A stretch of DNA of 64,000 nt, from contig JALFRW010000005.1 in NCBI GenBank assembly GCA_022778715.1, positions 229,986-293,985 on the forward strand. Reading direction: 5' to 3'. Position numbers and translations under genes: made by a program. Positions 34,559 through 44,020 of the stretch are shown piece by piece. Source of the stretch: Ezakiella sp. GTDB lineage: Bacteria > Bacillota > Clostridia > Tissierellales > Peptoniphilaceae. The stretch's first letter is position 1, and each line of letters starts with the position of its first letter. Below the pieces are notes generated by a model, which ran no database searches, was not told the DNA's origin, and saw nothing but the letters and a program-made list of their open reading frames with translations.

Positions 34559-36164
34559 TTTGAAGATTAAAAAGAGAAATATGCGTAGGATTGTGAATGC
34601 ACCTGGTTTTATATTGCTACTTTCTCTTTGTTTGTTTTCAGCAATTTTATTTGTCTTTGCACCAATTACACTTAATAATGTAGTTGAGAATGTTGGTTCG
34701 ATTGGTGTTAAAGATATTTTAATGGTAATTGGACTTCTTGTTGCAGGTTATATTGTTGATTTTATTTCTGTATTTACAAAAAATCAATTAATTCAGCAAT
34801 ATCATGGAAGAGCGAGTGATGTTTTATATAAAGATGTTTTTAAATTAAAATATGATAAATATATTACCGATGGTCCAACAGCAATTAGAGAGTTTGTATA
34901 TAATGCAGCTGAGGCATACGCGTCATTTTATTTTGATGTAATACCAACACTTGTTGTAAATATTGTTACAATTGTAGTTACAATATATTTAGCGTGGACA
35001 CTTAATCATATTGCTGCAATTTTGATGTTTATAACACTTCCTATCCATTACTTTGGATTTAAAATACTTAATAAAAAGCTTGCGGAATTATCTGTCAATT
35101 TAAGAAACGCAAGTTCAGAATCGCACAGAAATATAAATTCTGTTGTGTCGCAAGTGGATTTTATAAAACAAAATCCAGAGAATGAAAGACTTCTTCCAAC
35201 GCTTGCAAAAAACATCTTAAGATCAGAAGGCGTACGTAAAAAAGTTAATTATGTTGCAAATGGTGTATCAGGATTATTAATTGGTTTAAATCAAATAATT
35301 CAAAATTTAACTATAATCTTCCTAGCAGCACTTGCTCTCTCAAATAAGGATGCATTTGGCGGAGTTGTTTATGTAATGCTTGTATTTCCTTATTTTTCAA
35401 ATGCAATTAGAGGATTATCGTGGACAAATCTTGGCTTTGCAGATGTAAAGGCGGCAGATGATTATTTAAAAACACTTATTGAATTTAAAGAAGAAGACGG
35501 TGTTATGGATATGCCACAAGATATTAAATCAATAAAATTTGATATAAAATCTGTGGATATTTTAGACAAAAATCTATTAAATGATATTAAGATGGAGTTT
35601 AAAGCTGGGGATATTGTCGGCATAATGGGTGAGAGTGGAACAGGAAAAAGTACACTTGTAAAATTAATTCCTAAATATAGAAATGCAAAGGGAATTTATA
35701 TAAATGAGATACCTATTGAAGATATCAAAAATTCTGAATATCTAAAATCAATATCTTATTATTCACAAAATACACCGATAATTACAGATACGATTTATAA
35801 CAATTTAAATTTTGGACGAAAACCGATTGCAAAAGAAATTTATGAGAATATGCCATTTTTGTCGAAATTTAAAAATCTTGATGAAATAATTGTAGAAAAT
35901 GGCGCCAATTTATCGGGTGGGGATAAACAGCGTATCGCACTTTCAAGATATTTTACAGAAGATGCAAAAATTGTAATACTTGACGAACCAACAAGTTCGC
36001 TTGATAAAGAAACCGAAACTGAACTAATGAGCGAAGTATTAAAAAATGTTGATGATAGAATAATTTTTATCATTAGCCATAACAAAGATATCATGAATTA
36101 TTGCACACATGTAGTCGAAATAAAAAATAAAACAGTTAAAGTAACAGAAAAACCAAAGGCGTAA
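34548..36164 (+). CDS. ABC exporter half-transporter (first of pair)
   Basis: Fused membrane and ATPase protein of 538 residues. Residues ~1-300 contain about six membrane helices; the nucleotide-binding domain follows with Walker A GESGTGKST, signature LSGGDKQRIALSRY, Walker B IVILDEPTSSLD and switch His in SHNKD. No peptidase C39 domain. It probably pairs with the next gene to form a heterodimeric exporter. The substrate is not evident; a peptide or toxic compound is possible. Confidence 0.88.
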   Translation: MKNDLKIKKRNMRRIVNAPGFILLLSLCLFSAILFVFAPITLNNVVENVGSIGVKDILMVIGLLVAGYIVDFISVFTKNQLIQQYHGRASDVLYKDVFKLKYDKYITDGPTAIREFVYNAAEAYASFYFDVIPTLVVNIVTIVVTIYLAWTLNHIAAILMFITLPIHYFGFKILNKKLAELSVNLRNASSESHRNINSVVSQVDFIKQNPENERLLPTLAKNILRSEGVRKKVNYVANGVSGLLIGLNQIIQNLTIIFLAALALSNKDAFGGVVYVMLVFPYFSNAIRGLSWTNLGFADVKAADDYLKTLIEFKEEDGVMDMPQDIKSIKFDIKSVDILDKNLLNDIKMEFKAGDIVGIMGESGTGKSTLVKLIPKYRNAKGIYINEIPIEDIKNSEYLKSISYYSQNTPIITDTIYNNLNFGRKPIAKEIYENMPFLSKFKNLDEIIVENGANLSGGDKQRIALSRYFTEDAKIVILDEPTSSLDKETETELMSEVLKNVDDRIIFIISHNKDIMNYCTHVVEIKNKTVKVTEKPKA

Positions 36165-36236
36165 ATATTTTGCATGCGTTATAGTATATTTGCTAGAATA
36201 AATTAAGTGCAATATAAAAACGAAGGAGGAATGCTC

Positions 36237-37808
36237 ATGAATTACAAAAAATATATATTAAAGAATAAATGGGCATTTCTATCTGTTGTATTTTTGCAAA
36301 TTATTATGTGGGGCTGCCAGGTTCTAGTGCAGCTTTTTGCAATAAATGCTTTTGATGGTGCTATTAAGCTAAATTTTAATTTATTTTTAAAATGGACAGT
36401 CATTTCTTTTATTACATGGGGAATATATTTTCTTATATGTAGCTTTGAAGCATATAAAAGAGCAGATGCAATTAGAATATTTAACAACGATGTTAGAAAT
36501 GATATCTATTTAAGTGTTTATAATGATACTATTTCAAATATATATAAGTCGGACAAGAGTGATTATATTTCGTATGTAACACATAATATAAATGAGATAA
36601 CAAGACTTTGTTGGGAGCCACTATTTAATATGTTGGGAAGAATTGCACAGATTTTGTGGAGCATAATTGCTCTTATTTATATTGATATTTATCTTTTTAT
36701 ATTTGCAATAATTACAACATTAATTATGTGGTATATGCCAAAGATCTTTGAAGACAAATTTGAAAAGTTAGGTGAAGAAAATTTAAAAGCTCAATCAATT
36801 GCAATGGGGAAATTTAAGGATTTATTATATGGCATAAGTATACTTAAAATACTAAATAGAAAGAATTGGTATGTTTCAAAAGGTGCAAAGGCAAGCAATA
36901 TTAGTGAAGATGCAAAATTCAGGCAAAATTATATTGTGGAAATTTTAGAATGCATTATGGGTTACATTAGTGTATTTTTGCAAGTTTTATCAGAAGTTTT
37001 AGTTGTTGTGCTTGCGGTTTACGGAAGGATTGGTGTGGCTGTAATAGCAGGAGCTGCAAATTTGATTGGCGGAGTAAGTAATGGATTAAATAATTTTGTA
37101 AATGCAAAAAATAGTATTATGCAGTCAAGATCATATTTTGAAATTATTAAAGACAATAATATTAAAGAAAGGGAGTTAAGTTTTAAAGATAAAATAGAAT
37201 TAAAAAATATTTCTTATAGTTATGATGAAAAAGAAATTTTAAATAATATAAATATGGAATTTAAGAAAAATCATAAATATGCAATAGTTGGAAAATCTGG
37301 CAGTGGCAAGTCAACAATTTTAAAAATTATAATGGGCATTATTGATGACTATGAAGGCGATGTACTTTATGATGGTGTGGCTAAAGAAAAAGATGCGATT
37401 GATTATAATATCGGATATGTTTCACAGGATATATATTTATTTAATGATACAATAAGAGAAAACCTAACCCTTGGTAAAAGTTTTTCGAATAATGAAATTA
37501 AAGATGCACTTAAAAAATCCTCATTACAAAACTTTTTAGAATTCCAAGCAAATGGATTGGATACAATAGTTGGAGATGATGGCAAGAGTATCTCTGGTGG
37601 AGAAAAACAAAGAATTGCAGTTGCACGATCGCTATTACAAGGATGCGATATGCTTTTAATTGATGAAGGAACAAGTGCGCTTGACAAAGAAAATCGAGAG
37701 ATAATAGAAAACACTCTTTTGAATGATAAAAATTTAACGCTCATAATGGTCAGTCATCATCTGAATGATGATATGATAATAAAATTTGACAAAGTGTATG
37801 AGATTTAA
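36237..37808 (+). CDS. ABC exporter half-transporter (second of pair)
   Basis: Partner half-transporter, 523 residues from ATG 36237, which has AAGGAGG at a proper 7-base distance; the track start upstream does not. Six membrane helices are followed by Walker A GKSGSGKST, signature ISGGEKQRIAVARS, Walker B MLLIDEGTSALD (Gly replaces the usual Pro) and VSHH. It lies 72 bases after the first half. A 32-base repeat shared with the gene at 38484 overlaps its last codons. Confidence 0.88.
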   Translation: MNYKKYILKNKWAFLSVVFLQIIMWGCQVLVQLFAINAFDGAIKLNFNLFLKWTVISFITWGIYFLICSFEAYKRADAIRIFNNDVRNDIYLSVYNDTISNIYKSDKSDYISYVTHNINEITRLCWEPLFNMLGRIAQILWSIIALIYIDIYLFIFAIITTLIMWYMPKIFEDKFEKLGEENLKAQSIAMGKFKDLLYGISILKILNRKNWYVSKGAKASNISEDAKFRQNYIVEILECIMGYISVFLQVLSEVLVVVLAVYGRIGVAVIAGAANLIGGVSNGLNNFVNAKNSIMQSRSYFEIIKDNNIKERELSFKDKIELKNISYSYDEKEILNNINMEFKKNHKYAIVGKSGSGKSTILKIIMGIIDDYEGDVLYDGVAKEKDAIDYNIGYVSQDIYLFNDTIRENLTLGKSFSNNEIKDALKKSSLQNFLEFQANGLDTIVGDDGKSISGGEKQRIAVARSLLQGCDMLLIDEGTSALDKENREIIENTLLNDKNLTLIMVSHHLNDDMIIKFDKVYEI

Positions 37809-37836
37809 AAATGGCGATGTAAGGATCGCGGAATAT
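37805..37836 (+). repeat. 32-nt repeat, copy 1
   Basis: TTAAAAATGGCGATGTAAGG and the following 12 bases match 38881-38912 with one mismatch. Here it overlaps the stop of the ABC gene; the other copy is inside the coding region at 38484-38978. Confidence 0.8.
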
Positions 37837-38004
37837 AAAATTTATCTCTAACGAAAACATTATTTTTTAATATATTGTAGAGAAATATGAATAGTAGAAA
37901 AGCTAGAATATATGCAATTTATATGATAAAATACAGTTAATGAACAGTTTATCATTTGATGGAGTAGTTCGATTACTGTTTCCAAAAATAAAGTAGGATT
38001 TGAT

Positions 38005-38511
38005 ATGAATTGTAGAGTGAAAAAGAGCATATGCTTAATACTAGCACTTACTTTGATAGTATTTAATTCAATATCTATTAACGCGAATCACAATACTATT
38101 GAGGCAAAAGTATATGACTCATACGAAGAGTTTGAGGCTGATTATAGTTTTCAAACTAGATCAATTGAAGTTGGCACAGTTTTAACGGCAGCAGTAATTT
38201 GAAAATATGGTACTGGAAAGTGTGAGCTTATAATTTTCTGGAGGGGAAAGTATTTATATGGAGAGTTTAAGTGGAATAAAATAGAAATATCTGATAATAG
38301 CATTTTTTCTGACGAAGTATATTTCACAAGTACAAATGGGTATAGGTATTGCCCTGCTAAAAAAATTAGTAATTTCACAGTAGATGATTTTTATTTAGAT
38401 GAAGAAATCGAAAAAGTTAGAATATATGTTGATGATATACAAGGATATAATGTAACAAATGCAAAATGGGATGTTGGTATAACATGGAGAAACACAATAA
38501 CAATAAATTAA
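38005..38511 (+). pseudogene. Secreted protein interrupted by an in-frame TGA
   Basis: A 65-codon ORF with a signal peptide (KKSICLILALTLIVFNSISINAN) stops at TGA 38200-38202, but the same frame goes on for 102 codons (KYGTGKCELIIFWRGKYLYG...NAKWDVGITWRN) to TAA 38509. The downstream part is coding-like, rich in Trp/Tyr, so the full product would be a ~168-residue secreted protein. TGA could be a TGG (Trp) mutation. No SECIS-like hairpin is visible after it, so nonsense mutation is preferred. It sits downstream of the ABC exporter and may be its former cargo or a surface protein. Confidence 0.6.
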
Positions 38512-38978
38512 ACTTTACAAAGCAGCAAGAAAAGTATCTTTTTATAAAGCCTTATTATCGGGACAACGATGAATTGTTAGAATTTATAGAGGAGAATATT
38601 GAGGGCGATTATATAGAATACAGCGATTTAGATATTGGCGACAAGATAACGGTTGATTCGTATTTGCAAGATATCAAAGACGAGTATGGAAGTATCAGTC
38701 TTAAGCTTTATAGAGTAAAAGACATAGAAAAAAATAAGAATTTTATATATGATCCGATAACAAAGAAGAAAAAAGAGTTTCCGATATTGATGCTTGAGGA
38801 GAACAGCGGATTTATATTTGCAAATCAAAATTATCTTTTTATATGGTTGTCGCTTGCACGAGGGGTAAGTAATGATGAATTTAAAAATGGCGATGTAAGG
38901 GTCGCGGAATATTATTTTCATTTGAGAAGTTATTTTCAATTGTATGATGAGAATGTTTTTGAAATGAATAATAAATGA
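38484..38978 (+). CDS. Hypothetical protein
   Basis: An acidic soluble protein of 164 residues (MEKHNNNKLNFTKQQEKYLF...). No signal peptide, membrane segment or known motif is seen. It contains DIGDKITVDSYLQDIKDEYG and ends YFQLYDENVFEM. The start at ATG 38484 overlaps the end of the interrupted secreted gene. The ribosome site is weak. A 32-base piece of it is repeated after the ABC gene at 37805, hinting at a lost paralogue. Possibly an immunity or accessory protein; not recognised. Confidence 0.6.
   Translation: MEKHNNNKLNFTKQQEKYLFIKPYYRDNDELLEFIEENIEGDYIEYSDLDIGDKITVDSYLQDIKDEYGSISLKLYRVKDIEKNKNFIYDPITKKKKEFPILMLEENSGFIFANQNYLFIWLSLARGVSNDEFKNGDVRVAEYYFHLRSYFQLYDENVFEMNNK
38881..38912 (+). 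repeat. 32-nt repeat, copy 2
   Basis: Partner of 37805-37836, here encoding FKNGDVRVAEY in the hypothetical protein. Confidence 0.8.
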
Positions 38979-39406
38979 GATAGTTTTGATAGGTTAGTGG
39001 AAGTTATTGATGATATGAATATTGACTTAGTTATGTAAAAATCTGCTTGATTATATTAGAGCCAGTTAATAGTTGAATTTTAAAGACGGTTTTGAACCGT
39101 CTTTTTATTTGAATAATATTAATAAATCGTATTAGATTATTTGAAATCGACTTTAGAAAAGAAAAATTAATAACATAGATATGAAATATTAATAATTTAA
39201 TACGAAAATATATTTTTATAAAGGAAATTTTACATTAATTTTATTCATAATAAAATTAATGCTAATAAAAATAATATTATGAAAAAATAAAATAAAAAAA
39301 GACTTGCATTTTTATATTTTATATGATACATTGTAGTTAATAAATAGTATAATAGTTTACTTAAATAAATTAACATACTATTTAAATATAATTAAGGAGG
39401 ATTGTT
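38979..39406. other. AT-rich intergenic region with second L17-type terminator
   Basis: About 430 bases. It contains the 39076-39110 terminator copy, then very AT-rich sequence leading to the ribosome site AAGGAGGA of the next gene. TTGCAT/TACATT-like promoter boxes near 39305-39335 are weak. No ORF supported. Confidence 0.5.
39076..39110 (+). terminator. L17-type terminator, copy 2
   Basis: AATTTTAAAGACGGTTTTGA and ACCGTCTTTTT; 33 of 35 bases match the copy at 34261-34295. It is not preceded by L17 sequence here. Confidence 0.75.
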
Positions 39407-39886
39407 ATGAAAAGGAAAATTGGGTTTTGTCTTGCTATTATGCTAGTGCTAGCAATGGCAATAGGGGTGTATGCCAAAGTTGATATACTATTTTGGCATT
39501 CAGATGGAACATACGCAAAAACAGAGCATGGAGATTCTTATTTTGCTGACACATACTATGGAGAAGTTTCAGTAAGAGGAACAGATAGAGATATTTGTGA
39601 AAATGACAGAGAATGTTATTTTGAGTGGGTAAGAATTAGATATAATGTACAAGGGGAAATAAGCGAAGTGACAACTTATTCGCATGGACAAAATGATGCG
39701 GTAAAGAGAATTGAGAGAATAACAGTAAAAGATAAGTGGAATAATAAGGCTAAAACTACTGTTCATTATAATTATAAAACTACTCCTTTAAGAGGAAATA
39801 ATGTTCATAGTGTGGGAGACTCAATATATGGTGGTGGAATATTTAGAGATGACAAAATGATCAAAACATGGAAAATTGTTAAATAA
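39407..39886 (+). CDS. Secreted protein of unknown function (cargo candidate of the adjacent ABC system)
   Basis: Protein of 159 residues with a clear signal peptide (KRKIGFCLAIMLVLAMAIGVYA, cleavage before KVD). The mature part is about 137 residues with two Cys (DICENDREC) and an aromatic, beta-rich look. No family recognised. It has a strong AAGGAGGA site and is followed by a perfect hairpin and then two FtsX-like permease halves and an ATPase, an order seen with secreted bacteriocin-like proteins and their ABC immunity/export genes. That role is inferred from context only. Confidence 0.7.
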   Translation: MKRKIGFCLAIMLVLAMAIGVYAKVDILFWHSDGTYAKTEHGDSYFADTYYGEVSVRGTDRDICENDRECYFEWVRIRYNVQGEISEVTTYSHGQNDAVKRIERITVKDKWNNKAKTTVHYNYKTTPLRGNNVHSVGDSIYGGGIFRDDKMIKTWKIVK

Positions 39887-39920
39887 AATTATATGCTGGA
39901 AAATTCCAGCATATAATTTT
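39885..39920 (+). terminator. Hairpin between the secreted protein and the ABC genes
   Basis: AAAATTATATGCTGGAA and TTCCAGCATATAATTTT form a perfect 17-bp stem around AA. The short T-run suggests a partial terminator that lowers expression of the following permeases. Confidence 0.7.
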
Positions 39921-39938
39921 AAAACATGAGGAGTTTTT

Positions 39939-40952
39939 ATGATTAGAAGAAATTATTTATACTTTATATTAACTATTGCTTTTTCTATCATAGCAGTTTT
40001 TGGTATAAACTATTTAGTAGGAAGTGATTTTAGTAATATTTATTATGGGATGACTAGAGATTTTAGATATTTTGAAAAACTTAGGGATAATAATATCACT
40101 CTTGATTTTTTAAAAAAATACGATGACATCAAAGTTATAGCAAAGACAAATAATGATAGTGTTATAGGCGTTTATGATCCTAGTATGTTTTACTATTCTA
40201 ATTCTTCTAAAATTATTTCAAATGGAGAATATAGATATTTTTCAACTTATGATTATAAAAAAAATAGCAATGTTTCGATATTATCATATCCAGTTGTAGA
40301 AATGTTTAATAATGGTATGACTATTAGCCAATCTGAAATAAAATATTTTGAAGAAGAATATAATACAGATATAATACATGTTTTTGATATATATTCTGAG
40401 ATTTTTCAAGCGGAAGAAGATATCAAGATAGCAAAAAATTTATTTTCAATTAATAGAGGGGATATAACCAGTATATATATTGATAGTGATAGCAACCGTA
40501 TTATTAATGAAGCTACTAGCAAGTTAATTAGTGCGGGGTTTAATATAAAAAGTAAAGCCAATTCTATTTATGAGACTATAAAAATATCTTTTAAGGGAAG
40601 ATTATATGTGAAATTTTTTCTGATTAGTACAATATTGTTTTATATTTTATTCATAGTAGTAAGTTTTATATTTTTATCAAAATATAAAATTTATATGAAC
40701 GCTATTAGAATATGTGGGGCTAGTATTAAGGAAATATTCTTAAATAAATTTATTACAAATCTTGTTATAACTTTATTGATATCAACTGTTTCGATGGAAC
40801 TAACTATATTATATTTGGATTCTGTTGATTTATTATCTTTAACAAGGTCAAATATATCGCAGATATATTTGTTGGTTTTAGTCACTATAATTATAGTCAA
40901 TTTTATTAGCTTTGCAATGAATACAATATACTCATTAAGAGAAGTGAGGTAA
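39939..40952 (+). CDS. FtsX/MacB-like permease half A
   Basis: Membrane protein of 337 residues with one N-terminal helix, a ~190-residue extracytoplasmic domain and three C-terminal helices (FFLISTILFYILFIVVSFIF, FITNLVITLLISTVS, IYLLVLVTIIIVNFISF). This 1+3 layout is that of FtsX/MacB-type ABC permeases and of bacteriocin-associated membrane proteins. GAGGAG precedes the start. It is followed 4 bases later by a second protein of the same layout, then the ATPase. Confidence 0.75.
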   Translation: MIRRNYLYFILTIAFSIIAVFGINYLVGSDFSNIYYGMTRDFRYFEKLRDNNITLDFLKKYDDIKVIAKTNNDSVIGVYDPSMFYYSNSSKIISNGEYRYFSTYDYKKNSNVSILSYPVVEMFNNGMTISQSEIKYFEEEYNTDIIHVFDIYSEIFQAEEDIKIAKNLFSINRGDITSIYIDSDSNRIINEATSKLISAGFNIKSKANSIYETIKISFKGRLYVKFFLISTILFYILFIVVSFIFLSKYKIYMNAIRICGASIKEIFLNKFITNLVITLLISTVSMELTILYLDSVDLLSLTRSNISQIYLLVLVTIIIVNFISFAMNTIYSLREVR

Positions 40953-40956
40953 ATAT

Positions 40957-41958
40957 ATGATTATTAGACATTCAACTAAGTATATCCTAAATAATAAAAC
41001 AATTTTTATTGTCATACTATTCTTAGTGATAGCCGTTAGTCTTATGGTAACAAGCATGTGCATGGCGATAAGTAATAACAATATTGCAGATTTAAAATTA
41101 AATACACAAACATATTTTGAGCCGGTACCAATATCTTTTGAATTTAATGATTTAGATAGTATGATAAAAGAAACAGATGCATTGTTATCTAAAAATGGTC
41201 AAAGTTACTTTATTTCACAGGATTTAAACGAAAAGTACAATTGTAGAATATTTGTTTTGGTTGGTAATTTTATAGATGATAGTAAGGTAAGATATATATG
41301 GGCAGTTTCTAAAAATAACGATAAACTGAGAAAGGAAGCTGTTAAAGTAAATGATAGTATAGATTATATAAATATTGAAAACCTAAATATTTCTGACTTT
41401 GACACTAAAGATAAAAATTTCTATATGGCAGATTTGAATAAATTGACAGATTATAAATTGACTGTGGATAGTTTTTCTGATGTTATAAATAATTTAAGCT
41501 TTTCAGAAGAGGAAATTAAAAATAAAGTAGCTGAGGAATTTGTTAAAAAATTTGAAGATAAGACTATACGAATTAAATATATAGAGAATAGCAAAGAAAA
41601 TGAGGTTAGCTTTATAATAATATATGTAATACCATTTTTAATTATTGTAATAACTGGTATATATATATCACTTATAATATTTTATAAGAATGTCCTATAT
41701 AAAATGCGTAATGAAAACATTGTGCATATTATATCAGGAGCTACTGTTAAAGATATATTTTTAAGAAATTCTATGTTTATAATAATTATAATGATTTGCA
41801 ATTTTTTATTTTTAACATGGGCAAATACTATTGATAAAGATGCAATAGCGAGTAAAGTTATTCCTATAATATGTATTATAGAATTTGTTTTTGCAGAGAT
41901 TATATTATATATATTAATTAAAAATGAAAATCTTGAAAGATATGTAGGTGGTGAATAG
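40957..41958 (+). CDS. FtsX/MacB-like permease half B
   Basis: Membrane protein of 333 residues with the same topology as its neighbour: N-terminal helix (TIFIVILFLVIAVSLMVTSMC), extracytoplasmic domain, and three C-terminal helices. Both halves contain an I-x-GA-[ST]-x-K-[ED]-I-F-L motif in the last cytoplasmic loop (CGASIKEIFLNK and SGATVKDIFLRN), the FtsX-like coupling region. Together they could equal one fused eight-helix bacteriocin-associated protein. It abuts the ATPase gene directly. Confidence 0.78.
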   Translation: MIIRHSTKYILNNKTIFIVILFLVIAVSLMVTSMCMAISNNNIADLKLNTQTYFEPVPISFEFNDLDSMIKETDALLSKNGQSYFISQDLNEKYNCRIFVLVGNFIDDSKVRYIWAVSKNNDKLRKEAVKVNDSIDYINIENLNISDFDTKDKNFYMADLNKLTDYKLTVDSFSDVINNLSFSEEEIKNKVAEEFVKKFEDKTIRIKYIENSKENEVSFIIIYVIPFLIIVITGIYISLIIFYKNVLYKMRNENIVHIISGATVKDIFLRNSMFIIIIMICNFLFLTWANTIDKDAIASKVIPIICIIEFVFAEIILYILIKNENLERYVGGE

Positions 41959-42624
41959 GTGATTGAACTAAAAATTTCTAAAAAATATTTTGAAAATACA
42001 AAAGATGAATTATTGGTTTTAGATGAATGCGAGTTTAAAATGGATAGTGGTGAAGGTGTATTAATAGTAGGTGAAAATGGGAGTGGAAAAACATCTTTAT
42101 TAAAAATAATAGGGCTAATTGATAAAAAATATAAGGGACAGTATATTTTTAATGGAATAGATATTGATAGATTAAAAATAACAAAAATACCAAAAATTAG
42201 AAATCGTGAGATTGGATTCGTATTTCAAGATTACAATTTGATTGAAAATGAATCTGTAACTTATAATATATCAATACCTCTTTTTTATAGTGGTAAATTT
42301 AATATTTTTGACAGAAAGAAGCAAATTGAAAAATGTATTTCTCTTTTGGAAATGGAAGATATAAAAAAGAAAAAAGTAAAACATTTGTCTGGGGGCGAGA
42401 AACAAAAAGTTGCAATTGCAAGAGCAATTATAAATGAACCCACAATCTTAATACTGGATGAACCTACAAATGCACTTGCCCCAAGATTAAAAGAGAAGTT
42501 ATTTGACTTTTTAAGGGAATACGTAAATTCTGGTAAAAATGTAATAATGGTAAGTCACGAGTTAAATGAATTTGAGAATTTTACTGTATATAATATGGAG
42601 CATGGAAAGTTAAATAAAGTATAA
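41959..42624 (+). CDS. ABC transporter ATPase (MacB/LolD-like)
   Basis: Stand-alone ATPase of 221 residues: Walker A GENGSGKTS, Q-loop VFQDYNLI, signature LSGGEKQKVAIARA, Walker B LILDEPTNAL, and switch His in SHELNEF. The D-loop reads NALAP instead of the usual SALD. The start GTG 41959 overlaps nothing but follows the permease stop immediately, with GGTGGTGAAT as ribosome site. It energises the two FtsX-like halves. Confidence 0.9.
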   Translation: MIELKISKKYFENTKDELLVLDECEFKMDSGEGVLIVGENGSGKTSLLKIIGLIDKKYKGQYIFNGIDIDRLKITKIPKIRNREIGFVFQDYNLIENESVTYNISIPLFYSGKFNIFDRKKQIEKCISLLEMEDIKKKKVKHLSGGEKQKVAIARAIINEPTILILDEPTNALAPRLKEKLFDFLREYVNSGKNVIMVSHELNEFENFTVYNMEHGKLNKV

Positions 42625-42710
42625 TAATATCAATAAGTTGTAAATCAAAAAGGTTAGTGTTTTGACGGGGAAGTAGAAGTTATTGATTATAGTTATATAG
42701 AATAATGAGA

Positions 42711-42741
42711 AAAAGCTTGTGGTAAATCCACAAGCTTTTTA
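42711..42741. terminator. Bidirectional terminator
   Basis: AAAAGCTTGTGG-TAAAT-CCACAAGCTTTTT serves the ABC operon on the plus strand and the M18 remnant on the minus strand. Confidence 0.8.
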
Positions 42742-42765
42742 AGTTTAAATATTTTGTTTTAATAT

Positions 42766-44012
42766 CTATTGTTCGAAGAGAACTGTTATTATTTTTTCCA
42801 TTGCTTCTTGGTCTTTGACGCCTGCTGTTTCTACTGCGCTGTGCATTCCCCACATTGGGTTTTTGACGTCTACTATTGGGATGTCGAGTTTTGATGTGGT
42901 GATTGATGCAATTGTGGAGCCGCCGCGTTTGTCGGAGCGATTTACAAATGTTTGTGTTTTAACTCCGGCAATACGAGCAAGATTTCTAAACACTGCAATT
43001 GAATTTGCATCTGATGTGTATGCTCCGTTTGCTGCAACCTTTATGACGGGTCCTTCGTTTATGCGTGGACGATTTGTCGGGTCAGCGTAAGACGCAAAGT
43101 TTGGATGCGCTGCGTGAGCTTGGTCAGATGAGATCATAAATTAATTTTTTAGTGCAATTCTATAATCTTCAAAATTTCCACCGTTTGCAATGACGATTCT
43201 TTCTAATGTTTCGCGGAAGAATGGTACGAATGCGCCTTGAGATGTCATGCTTCCGATTTCTTCGTTGTCAGATACATAAGCAACCGCAGTTTTTGATCCA
43301 TCTTTTGCATTTATAAGTGCATTTATATTTGCGTAAGCCATTGCAAGGTTGTCGATGCGTCCTGTCATAAAGAATTCCTTGTCCACTCCTACATATTCAA
43401 ATTTTGTGTCGCAAGTTAAATATAGTTCGTGCGAAATAATTTTTTCGCCAATCTCTTTTTCGATATAAGGGATTAGTTTAAAATCTTTATTTAAGCCGAC
43501 GACAGGAAGTGTGTGTTCTTGTACGTTTATTTCCCAGCCTTTGTTTGCTTCGCGATTCATGTGAATTGCGACTGATGGAATAAACACAATGTTTTCCTTA
43601 GACATATATTTAATTACTTTTAGTTTTAAAGGATCGCCCAAATCAACTGTAACTTTACCGCCGATTGATAGTGGACGATCAAACCATGTTGATAGAAGTG
43701 GGCCGCCATAAACTTCTGTGTTTAACACGGACGACATCTTCTTTTACCATTTCAGGATTTGGTTTTATTCTAAAGCCTGGTGAATCCGAGTGGCTTCCGG
43801 CAATTGTAAAGCCGTTTTTTTGCATCGCTTCCCATTCTAAATGCGATGATTGATGTGTCGTTTTTAATTACATAGTATTTTTTGTGAGGCTCTAATGCCC
43901 ACTTTTCGTCTTCGTGCAATTCTTTGAATCCAGCATCTTGAAGCATCTTTGCTAAGTTTGCAATCGCTTCAAAGTTTAGCCTTTAATTGTCAAAAAATGT
44001 TTTAATATACAT
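42766..44012 (-). pseudogene. M18 family aminopeptidase, inactivated by several lesions
   Basis: Pieces of one M18 aminopeptidase lie in different frames. The N-terminal ATG at 44012 stops after nine codons; another frame gives LNFEAIANLAKMLQDAGFKE to RMGSDA. After a one-base excess in an A7 run the next frame gives NGFTIAGSHSDSPGFRIKP, and a further shift leads to VLNTEVYGGPLLSTWFDRPL. This runs to ALKN-TAA-F-MISSDQAHAAHPN, where TAA replaces a sense codon. Metal-ligand motifs (GSHSDSP, DNEEIGS, SSDQAHA) are recognisable. At least four lesions make it a pseudogene unless the sequence has errors. glutaredoxin and pepA follow on the same strand. Confidence 0.85.
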
Positions 44013-44020
44013 TTTTACTC

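Noticed and set aside
38200-38202. Selenocysteine at the in-frame TGA of the secreted protein
   Set aside because: No stem-loop of SECIS type with proper spacing follows, and the position is not in a redox motif; a nonsense mutation explains it better.
42640-42700. Similarity of AGGTTAGTG...GAAGTTATTGAT to the stretch at 38990
   Set aside because: Short and split by unmatched bases; too weak to call a repeat.
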